Assembly (NCBI GenBank): GCA_002504405.1
Contig: DARO01000006.1
Coordinates: 31,450-95,449, forward strand
Length of the DNA stretch: 64,000 bases
DNA from: Methanomassiliicoccaceae archaeon UBA71
GTDB taxonomy: Archaea > Thermoplasmatota > Thermoplasmata > Methanomassiliicoccales > Methanomethylophilaceae
Direction: 5' to 3'
A program made the translations under genes and the position numbers. Below the pieces are notes generated by a model, which searched no databases, was not told the DNA's origin, and was given only the letters and a program-made list of their open reading frames with translations. Below are positions 33,634 through 41,017 of the stretch, in pieces. Within the stretch, counting starts at the first letter, position 1. The number at the start of each line of letters is the position of its first letter.

Positions 33634-34065
33634 CATCACTAGACAATTCCTGCAACCCGTCTATTCTCCAATAAGAGCAAGAACAACAAGCCTGAATATG
33701 AATGTCAGGAAATTTATAAATTTATTAAAAAAAATTACGAACAGGTCTGAGGCCAGGCCCGAAAAGTCATTCTGCGGATGGAGCCGCCTCAAGAAAATTG
33801 GGTTTTCCGGATGTGCGGCAGCTCCGGCTGCGGGGGTTTGGCAGCGTAAGCTATAAAGAATCACACGAAAATCAACAATTCAGCGCTCGTTTTCGTAAAG
33901 GAAAGAGAAGGCGCCGACGGGCCGATATGCGCGCGGAGCGTACCCCGTAAGAGCACGTGAACAGGAGGGGTCTGTTCTCCTCATCTTTCGGTGTCGTCAT
34001 CCTTGGTTCAGAATCCGCAAATCTGTAGAATCGACCGTATGCGGGTCTGGAATGTCAAGTGGTTT
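33634..34065. other. AT-rich intergenic region with a GC-rich island
   Basis: No credible gene. A strong TATA-like tract at 33711-33723 precedes a GC-rich stretch (about 33740-33860) containing GCAGC-TCCG-GCTGC, which could be a structured RNA. The 41-bp repeat shared with 59960-60000 follows. Confidence 0.4.
33906..33946. repeat. 41-bp repeat, copy 1
   Basis: Matches 59960-60000 with a single mismatch; core GGCGCCGACGGGCCGATATG. It lies about 150 bp beyond the stop of the surface-protein gene at 34096. On the minus strand it is followed by a T-rich stretch. Confidence 0.75.
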
Positions 34066-34085
34066 GACGGGGGAGATCCCCCGTC
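34066..34085 (-). terminator. Terminator of surface-protein gene 1
   Basis: GACGGGGG-AGAT-CCCCCGTC, a perfect 8-bp hairpin immediately 3' of the stop at 34096. Confidence 0.55.
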
Positions 34086-34095
34086 GTCTGAGGTT

Positions 34096-37000
34096 TCAGT
34101 GCTTCCTGTGCAGGACCACCACGGCTACGGCCACGATCGCCACGGCCATGACGGCCGCTATGCCGGCGTAGAGCAGGGTATCGTCTCCGCTCTCGGACGC
34201 GGGGAGGTCGTCAACCACGAACAGCGAGAAGTGGTCGGTCTGGAAGACGAACGACCTCAGGGCCCGGTCGTACACGGAATCCATGAACGTGCGGACCCCG
34301 TCCCCGTCGATGTAGAACACGCCGAGGGAGGAGGGGTCGGACCCCATGATGTCGGCATAGGGTATGGTGACGGTCACGGTGCCTCCCAGAAGGTGGACGA
34401 TGTCGGTCCCGACGGTCGCCGTGAGCGTCACGCCGAACCTGTCGCCCTTGGCGGACAGCTGCGCCTCGGTGAGTTCCGAGTCGTCGGACTCAGCCATCCT
34501 CACGGTGACGTCCTCCCCGGGCTCGGTCAGTGTTCCGACGACGTCCCGGTCCAGCTGCATGGACCCGGTCTCGCTGATGACCCTGAACTCCGCCCCGGTG
34601 CCGGCTATCGCCGACATGGACTCGGGGCTGAGGGTTACGTCGGTGCCGGAGCCGGTCCCGATCTGGATGACCCTGTCGGGTGACTCGGCGGATACCTTCT
34701 CAGATACGGCGTCGGACTGGGCGACCGCCTGCTGTATGAGGGCGTCGTCTATCCTCCCGGAAGAGGATACGGAGACGGTGGTGCTCACAGTGGTGCTTCC
34801 CGATTCCGTCGTGGCTTCGGTCCTCACGTCCCCGTCGTCGGACTCTGCCCTGACGGACTCGGTGGACGAGGTCACGTTGCCGTCGGCGTCCTTGACCTCC
34901 GTGGTCTCGGACGTCACGGTCCCGCCATCGATCCTGGTCGTCTCCGTGACCTTCTCAGTGGAGGACGTGACGTTGTCGTCTGCGTCCATGACCTCCTCCT
35001 TCTCCACGACCGTCGTCGTCGAGTCGGTCACGGTGGTGGTCGTTGATGCGGAGGTGGACCCCGTCTTGTTGCCGTCGGCGTCGCTGGTGGTGACGGTGGT
35101 GGACGTGACGGTCTCCCTGACGCCGTCCTCCTCCTTCTCGGATGTCGTCGTCTCGGTCACGGTGGATCCGGTGACGTTGCCCTCGGGGTCCTTCTCCGTG
35201 ACGGTGGTGGTCTCGGTCTTCGACCCGTCGGGGTTGGTGGTCGTCTCAGTGGTCGTCTCAGTGGTCGACCCGTCCGGGTGCTCCTCCACATCGGTCCCGG
35301 GCTCGTCGGGGGTCACCGGGGGAGTGACCGTCCCTCCGCCTCCGGACGATGTCCTGGCGAGGCTGTACGTGGTCACACCGTCGACAGTGGAGCTCACGAC
35401 ATGGTAGTAGGACACGCTGTCGGTGACACTCGTGACGGTCGGGCCCCCCACGACCAGCTTGGCGCTGGTGGACGAGAGGACAACAGACGACACGGTTCCC
35501 GTCCCTGTCAGTGTCAACGATCCCCCTACAGTAACGATTCCGGTTATGCTATGGCTGTTCAGATCCATCTCTACAGTTTCGGAAATCACGTTCACGGGAT
35601 CCGATAGATCCGTTTCGATAACAACCGCGGAGCCGTCAGCAGCCTCCATCGCTTCCTGTATGGATGAATAGTTGGTATCACCGACAGTGGCTACAAGCCT
35701 GTTGACCGTCCAGACGGTATCGTCACCGTCCATTGTCGGGGACGAGTAGTATCCATCTGACAGGAATGAATCCGCAGGATTCTCTGTCTCGGAGTGGCCC
35801 GGGTCGAAGTTGACGAACGTCCCTCCGCTAACTGCGAATGTAGTGTCACTGTTGTCAATCTTGTTGAGAATCCAGTATTTTCCGTTCCAATCAGCGTAGG
35901 CAGAGAAGTGCCCTCCATGTATCTCAGCGGAAGATTCGTCTGCCAATTGAATACATGTGAGACCACAGTTAAACGTACCGTTTTCTATCAATATCTTTGC
36001 TTGATCGTACAGTCTGAACGTGTATCCCAAGGAATTGGTAATCATATATCCGTCGTCAATCGTAAATGTTCCATCCCCGACTATCGTCAGAGATGTTGTG
36101 CCAGCAAAGTCAATCACAGCGTTCTCTATTCCGTATCCGAATGTAACTGTGTGGCCCATCATGTCAAGCGTCAAATCCTTCTCTCCCTGGATACGCAGGC
36201 CGGTCCTGTCAGTTATATCGTTTAGTAGAATGATTGTCGATCCCGTCGGAGCATTTTGTAATGCGTTGTCCAGAATGACGTACTTGTCTTCACCCACTTG
36301 GAATAATGGTTCTCCCACGACATAGTAGTCAGACACACTTTCAACTTCTACATTTCCGGATACATAGTCGGAGGGATTAGCATCGAAAGCGCCTCCGCGA
36401 ATCTCGAGGGTCGCAGGAGACGTTATCTGGAATGCTCCGTAGAACATTCCACCGTTAATCACCACCCCACCTTCGTATTCAGGGTAGGTACCAGTGTCAA
36501 TTTCCGCACAAATCGATCCGATGTTTCCATAGTAATATCCGTCTTCTACAGTGATGTATCCACCAGAGGAGAAGACATAGATTGCATGGCCGGCGCTTTC
36601 ATAGGATCCTCCGTACACTGTAAGGTAACTTCCACCTGAAACGGAGATTGCAGAACTGCACCAATCGTTGTACCCTGTCTGAATGATGGTACAGTTTATC
36701 AATTCGGCCTTTCCCTTCTTTGATTGTTCACCGAGGTCAGCTTCTGTGACCTCGATTCCTCCTCCGTATGAAGAAATGATTATCACATCGGTCAGGTAGG
36801 CTTCGCCTCCACAGACCTTCACATTCATTCCCCAGGGGCGGCTGTTCTGAAGAGCAATTCCGGTCAGTTTGATTATGCCATTGGATTCGACACGGAATGT
36901 TCCGAATGCACCTTCTCCTTCCGAGGTGGTTGTCCCACTGCCTGTGGCGATAATCTTTCCGGTTTTTTCTGCACTACTGTCTATGACATTAAGGATGCCT

Positions 37001-38445
37001 GATTCGATTTTGAATGCACGGTTGTTGACATTCTTGCCCTCCTCTACACTCAATGTCTTCCCGTTAAGATCGAGCGTGATTGAACAGTCCGGTTTGTCAA
37101 ACAGGATTCCATCTTCCTGATCGATGTTATCCTGTAGCTTGATTGTGTCTCCGTTCTGTGCGTATTCTAACGCATCGTTCAACGATCCATAGTATCTGTC
37201 TCCTACTGATGCCACACCATATGTCCTCAACGAGACGGTATAGATCCCTTCGTTTTCAGTCTGTATGGCATAACCAGCAACATATGCCTCAACATTACTG
37301 GAAAAGGTGCCTCCTGTTATGCAGGCTCCTCCGATAGCGTAATTCTGATTATTCACTGAAACAGAGGTCTTGCCAGCATCTCCGCCAATGAATGTTCCGC
37401 CATAGATCATGACGGTCGATGATTCTCCAGCACCACTGTCAGGTGGCGGGTTTCCATTACCCACCAGGATTGCGGTTTTCGAAAATGACTCGAATGTTCC
37501 GCCATAGATGCTAGTACTGGTAGTATAAGATTCTCCTGTGAAATAACCTGCATAGAATGATGAAGTGCCGTTTGTATGGACATTACATGCTTCGGTACTA
37601 TATTGACCGTTGTAAATATCCGATGTTCCTCCTATAACAGCGAGTCCTCCTTGGACACCGGTGACTTTCACGCTGTCATCCGATTCTCCCTTGATTTGGA
37701 GATATGCTGATTCGGAGTTTTCGCCGCTACGTATCGTATAACCCCATTTACCATCGCATGACGAGCATGAGGTGTTGATGAACTCACCCGCGGTGATGTA
37801 CATGTCACCGCGGTTCTCAACCGAAGGATACGTTTCGTTTTCATAGTATCCACCATTGATGTGTGTGGTTGTATTGATCTCAGATGCGATGCATCCTCCG
37901 CCACCATGAATTGTAACGTTGTTGAAAATGGCTAATCCACCATCCCTGTTATAGAAATTGAATGCATCGGAATCTTTGAGATTGGTGTATGTTCCTCCGT
38001 TAACAATCAGTGTGCCGAAATTATTGACGGTTCCATATGCATTATTATTGCCAGCTACTACAGAACCTTCTACTCCGTTTATAGTAAGGGTGCCATAATT
38101 TCCGAATACTCTTCCGCCAGACGTCGGATTGAATGTTATTGTCTTTTTATTCAGATTGATGACGACATTCTTTCCAGATTCTATGTTGAATTGAACTTTT
38201 GATTCGATATTATTTGTAAGCGTTATTTCCACATTCGTGTAGTTTTCAATAGCGGAAACCAATTCATCGAAATTTGTTACATCCACTTCTGTATAAGTGA
38301 CTAGTACGGAATCTTGGATATCCTGTGTGTTGTCTGCATTCACTGCAGGCATACATGCTAGTGCTATGCATGCTATTGCAATCACAACTAGCATCTTACT
38401 GAAACCCATAACCCCCGCATTTTTCCATTCGGTGATTATTTTCAT
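34096..38445 (-). CDS. Giant beta-helix surface (adhesin-like) protein 1
   Basis: A 1449-residue exported protein. It has an N-terminal signal (MLVVIAIACIALACMPAVNA), then about 1000 residues of parallel beta-helix turns rich in GG-T/Y-F motifs (SIYGGTFESF, MIYGGTFIGG, CITGGTFSSN). A Thr/Ser/Glu-rich stalk (TETTTETTTNPDGSKTETTT and relatives) leads to a globular domain, and a C-terminal helix LLYAGIAAVMAVAIVAVAVV with a basic HRKH tail anchors it. The N-terminal two thirds are AT-rich and the stalk/anchor third GC-rich, so it looks mosaic. Translation start has GGAG 8 nt upstream. Probably involved in surface adhesion in the gut. Confidence 0.85.
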   Translation of the reverse strand: MKIITEWKNAGVMGFSKMLVVIAIACIALACMPAVNADNTQDIQDSVLVTYTEVDVTNFDELVSAIENYTNVEITLTNNIESKVQFNIESGKNVVINLNKKTITFNPTSGGRVFGNYGTLTINGVEGSVVAGNNNAYGTVNNFGTLIVNGGTYTNLKDSDAFNFYNRDGGLAIFNNVTIHGGGGCIASEINTTTHINGGYYENETYPSVENRGDMYITAGEFINTSCSSCDGKWGYTIRSGENSESAYLQIKGESDDSVKVTGVQGGLAVIGGTSDIYNGQYSTEACNVHTNGTSSFYAGYFTGESYTTSTSIYGGTFESFSKTAILVGNGNPPPDSGAGESSTVMIYGGTFIGGDAGKTSVSVNNQNYAIGGACITGGTFSSNVEAYVAGYAIQTENEGIYTVSLRTYGVASVGDRYYGSLNDALEYAQNGDTIKLQDNIDQEDGILFDKPDCSITLDLNGKTLSVEEGKNVNNRAFKIESGILNVIDSSAEKTGKIIATGSGTTTSEGEGAFGTFRVESNGIIKLTGIALQNSRPWGMNVKVCGGEAYLTDVIIISSYGGGIEVTEADLGEQSKKGKAELINCTIIQTGYNDWCSSAISVSGGSYLTVYGGSYESAGHAIYVFSSGGYITVEDGYYYGNIGSICAEIDTGTYPEYEGGVVINGGMFYGAFQITSPATLEIRGGAFDANPSDYVSGNVEVESVSDYYVVGEPLFQVGEDKYVILDNALQNAPTGSTIILLNDITDRTGLRIQGEKDLTLDMMGHTVTFGYGIENAVIDFAGTTSLTIVGDGTFTIDDGYMITNSLGYTFRLYDQAKILIENGTFNCGLTCIQLADESSAEIHGGHFSAYADWNGKYWILNKIDNSDTTFAVSGGTFVNFDPGHSETENPADSFLSDGYYSSPTMDGDDTVWTVNRLVATVGDTNYSSIQEAMEAADGSAVVIETDLSDPVNVISETVEMDLNSHSITGIVTVGGSLTLTGTGTVSSVVLSSTSAKLVVGGPTVTSVTDSVSYYHVVSSTVDGVTTYSLARTSSGGGGTVTPPVTPDEPGTDVEEHPDGSTTETTTETTTNPDGSKTETTTVTEKDPEGNVTGSTVTETTTSEKEEDGVRETVTSTTVTTSDADGNKTGSTSASTTTTVTDSTTTVVEKEEVMDADDNVTSSTEKVTETTRIDGGTVTSETTEVKDADGNVTSSTESVRAESDDGDVRTEATTESGSTTVSTTVSVSSSGRIDDALIQQAVAQSDAVSEKVSAESPDRVIQIGTGSGTDVTLSPESMSAIAGTGAEFRVISETGSMQLDRDVVGTLTEPGEDVTVRMAESDDSELTEAQLSAKGDRFGVTLTATVGTDIVHLLGGTVTVTIPYADIMGSDPSSLGVFYIDGDGVRTFMDSVYDRALRSFVFQTDHFSLFVVDDLPASESGDDTLLYAGIAAVMAVAIVAVAVVVLHRKH

Positions 38446-38885
38446 ATTATCTCCACACAGGAGGCGGGGGAAGAATCCAAAAGATGGTCGAACCCCCCCC
38501 CCCGCTATAGTCCTTTTTGACTATGGGTTTGTATCCAATTTTTTTATTTTTAATGTTTCTAGTTCTTAGAGTGTCATAAGGTGCAATTCAAGCACTGTTT
38601 CCTTTTCCAATTCCATAACTCAAAGCGAAAATCAAGCGATCTGGTCCATCAACGTCTGTTGTTGAAAATAATTCAGAAGTCCTTCCCCGACCTCTTGTTT
38701 CTATACTACTTCGAAAACAGTATCTTCGTCACAGACCTGTCGCACTCAATAATGATATGGAACCCCTGTCACCGATACTGTAAAGTCTGAACAGACTGTC
38801 TATAGATTCTCATTTTCTCGGTTTCTGTGACGTCATCATTCATACTCCAACTGTTATAATGAACATCTTCCCGTTCCCATGATAA
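38446..38885. other. Upstream region of surface-protein gene 1
   Basis: Noncoding except for the regulatory block at 38493-38523 and an A/T-rich tract at about 38535-38555 that could be its TATA region. A 69-codon plus-strand frame at 38581-38790 has no gene-like features. Confidence 0.5.
38493..38523 (-). promoter_or_regulatory. TAGTC/GACTA hairpin plus run of 11 G
   Basis: On the coding (minus) strand: TAGTC-AAAAAG-GACTA (38523-38508), TAGC, then 11 consecutive G (38503-38493), 47 nt before the ATG at 38445. The same arrangement occurs before surface-protein gene 2. Homopolymer runs at such positions change length by slippage and can switch expression. Confidence 0.65.
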
Positions 38886-39143
38886 TCTTTCGAGGCACCC
38901 CTGACAATTAGTAGGATTACGTATTATTTCGTCAAGAAGGATCTAGGCTTCAAGTTCGACCTCCGCCAGTGTCGCAGGACGTTCGGCCAGAGGTATCTGG
39001 ACAAAGACCTCGACATCGAGTCCACGAGCGTTCTGATGGGGCACGCATCGACGAAGACCACGGAGGGATTCTACAGCAGGAAGAGGCTCGACATGGCCAT
39101 CGAGAACGCCATCGGTACATGGGACGACAATGGTGGACAGTGA
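38886..39143 (+). pseudogene. C-terminal fragment of a tyrosine recombinase (integrase)
   Basis: The open frame after a TAA at 38883 reads SFEAPLTISRITYYFVKKD ... FDLRQCRRTFGQRYLDKDLD ... LMGHASTKTTEGFYSRKR and stops at 39141. It has the catalytic R of box II (CRRTFGQ; the usual preceding H is not seen), H of LMGHAS and nucleophile Y of TEGFY. No start codon or N-terminal domain is present. It marks the left edge of the mobile element. Confidence 0.85.
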
Positions 39144-39410
39144 AAATCGGGGGTCTCCGAGAACGTCTGGGTAGGGTAAAAGAAGTGGACAAGGCGAGAG
39201 TCACAATCGCCCTAGCCAGCACATTCTATAACCACCCGAATTTCACCGATTTGCCACAATTCGAACAGTAACTCTGTCCACTCTCCTACCTGCAATTTCT
39301 TGGTTGAACTCTAAAGGTCTAGCTAACGCCATCACTAGATTTCTGGTTGTCAAAACGCTTTGCAAACCCCTTCCCAAACCCCTTAGAACACCTCGATAGG
39401 AGGAACAGAA

Positions 39411-39806
39411 ATGGCAGCAGAGAAAGCAGCTAACGGAGCGCAGAGCGCAGGAATGCAGAACGAGATCAGGACCGCCTTCGGGCAGGTCAACGTCGACCAG
39501 GACACCGCGACGCAGAAGACCCCCATCATGAGCTTCAGCAACGGCAACGTCTACATCGGCCTGAAACTGGTCTCCACCTTCGACCAGAAGACCAACACCC
39601 GCAGGGACCCCGTCCCGAGGATCACCGCGTCCTTCAACGGCAAGTTCGTCGAAGTGCCCCTCAACGGCAAGTGGTGGAGGTCCTTCGCCGACTTCGTGGA
39701 GAAGATGGCCGTGGCGATGGAGGGAGTCGATCTCCAGAACTCCACCATCAACGATGACGTGGACTACGCCAAGGACATGATGGCCAAGTTCAGGACGAAG
39801 GAATGA
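39411..39806 (+). CDS. Element protein, possible ssDNA-binding or structural protein
   Basis: A 131-residue soluble protein with a strong ribosome site (AGGAGG 8 nt before ATG). The start is Ala/Glu-rich; the core has alternating strands (NGNVYIGLKLVSTFDQKTNT, RITASFNGKFVEVPLNGKWW), then a helix FADFVEKMAVAMEGV. An OB-like single-strand-binding role would suit an element with a rolling-circle Rep, but no motif proves it. First gene of the element's long plus-strand operon. Confidence 0.7.
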   Translation: MAAEKAANGAQSAGMQNEIRTAFGQVNVDQDTATQKTPIMSFSNGNVYIGLKLVSTFDQKTNTRRDPVPRITASFNGKFVEVPLNGKWWRSFADFVEKMAVAMEGVDLQNSTINDDVDYAKDMMAKFRTKE

Positions 39807-40006
39807 GCGGATACCGCGTGGACCACTGGTTCCTCTGGTCCAACGGGGAGGTCCGGTCGAAGACGTACCGGTACCCCACGTACGAGGAGGCCCTCGACAG
39901 GTTCGACAGATGCTCGGCCGTGGAAGGGTCCACCAGGGTCTCGCTCCGCAGGGTCGGCCCGAAGAGGTCGTCCTCCGCACTGAAGGTGTGGGAGGCGCCA
40001 CTCTGA
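39803..40006 (+). CDS. Small basic element protein
   Basis: 67 residues: MSGYRVDHWFLWSNGEVRSK then TYRYPTYEEALDRFDRC and RRVGPKRSSSALKVWEAPL. The ATG overlaps the previous stop (ATGA). Compact, basic, possibly nucleic-acid-binding. No family recognised. Confidence 0.65.
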   Translation: MSGYRVDHWFLWSNGEVRSKTYRYPTYEEALDRFDRCSAVEGSTRVSLRRVGPKRSSSALKVWEAPL

Positions 40007-40103
40007 CGGCCGGGGGACGGGACGGACCTTCCCGTCCCCTGAGAACATCCTTACCCGGTAGGACACCAACCGGGAACATGTGTGAAACAAACAGGTGATC
40101 AGA

Positions 40104-41009
40104 ATGGCGCAGCCCAGGAAGCTCTCGCCCTCCGAGCTCTCGCAGATGATGTCTTCGATGAGCCCCCAGAGGGCGACCCGCTTCTACAACAGGTGCATGA
40201 CCAACCCCGACACCCCTCAGGAGAACATCATGCTCCTGAGGCAGTTCAGGGACCAGAACCCCGACAGGTTCCTGTCGGACGAGCAGATGAAAGGGAACAG
40301 GGGATTCAAGGGATCCTGGACCTTCGGGAAGGGATTCTCCGGAGGGTACCGTGAGAAGTCCTTCGGCAGGGTCTACGACTCCGACGGGTTCTCCTACGAC
40401 CGGTACGGCAACAGATACGACGACCGCGGCAACTACGCCGACGGCTACCAGGACGGAGGCTCCGAGAGGTTCCAGGGCAACTGGAGCCCCAACGGCTTCT
40501 CCGAATACTATGGGGCCCACAATCAGAAGCCCAGGTTCAGGAGGAGGAAGCCGATCGGAGATCCCAGGAGCTACGACGAGCTCGGGCAGACCCTCATGTC
40601 CTTCGACAGCGACGTCGCCAGGACCCGCTACTTCATGAAGGTCGTGAACAACCCCGAGACCAACCCCGACACCCTGAACAACCTCGTGAGGTTCAGGAAC
40701 AACAACCCCCAGATCTTCGCGTCGGACGACGAGGCGAGGGCCCACGGCCCCACGATGAAGCCCAGGCAGGGGTTCTGGTCATCGTTCTGGAAGTCCGACG
40801 ACGAGTTCTCCTCCATGTCCCCGAAGAAGCAGAAGTTCTTCGTCAGAGCGTTCAGGGGCAGGAACCGCGCCCGCAACACGGCGTACGGACTCCGCGTCAT
40901 GACAAACCCGCAGACCTCGATTGAGGACAAGCAGGCCATGGCCGAGGTCGTGAACGAGAACCCCGGGCTCTTCTTCAAGAGCGCCGGCGGAGGCCAGAGG
41001 CAGGGCTGA
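40104..41009 (+). CDS. Element protein with three NP-x-T helical repeats
   Basis: 301 residues, GGTGA upstream of the ATG. Three copies of a roughly 50-residue unit: residues 11-57 (FYNRCMTNPDTPQENIMLL ... NPDRF), about 156-205 (YFMKVVNNPETNPDTLNNL ... NPQIF) and about 236-291 (YGLRVMTNPQTSIEDKQAM ... NPGLFF). Between units 1 and 2 is a Gly/Tyr/Asp/Arg-rich low-complexity stretch (YDRYGNRYDDRGNYADGYQD). The same unit appears in the element's last protein at 52910-53278. Not a repeat I know. Confidence 0.75.
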   Translation: MAQPRKLSPSELSQMMSSMSPQRATRFYNRCMTNPDTPQENIMLLRQFRDQNPDRFLSDEQMKGNRGFKGSWTFGKGFSGGYREKSFGRVYDSDGFSYDRYGNRYDDRGNYADGYQDGGSERFQGNWSPNGFSEYYGAHNQKPRFRRRKPIGDPRSYDELGQTLMSFDSDVARTRYFMKVVNNPETNPDTLNNLVRFRNNNPQIFASDDEARAHGPTMKPRQGFWSSFWKSDDEFSSMSPKKQKFFVRAFRGRNRARNTAYGLRVMTNPQTSIEDKQAMAEVVNENPGLFFKSAGGGQRQG

Positions 41010-41017
41010 GTGGTCGC

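Noticed and set aside
33740..33780. SRP or RNase P RNA fragment
   Set aside because: A CCAGGCCCGAAAAG stretch recalls SRP helix 8, but the other conserved blocks are missing.
34680..35330. Thr-rich repeats taken as a CRISPR-like or tandem DNA repeat
   Set aside because: Units are irregular and in frame; they code for a stalk and have no spacer/repeat structure. No CRISPR array was seen anywhere.
38581..38790. 69-codon plus-strand frame
   Set aside because: No ribosome site, no family, lies in the upstream region of surface-protein gene 1.
39243..40745. 500-codon minus-strand open frame
   Set aside because: Opposes three plus-strand element genes that have ribosome sites and coupled starts; the product is low-complexity Val/Gly/Pro/Arg.
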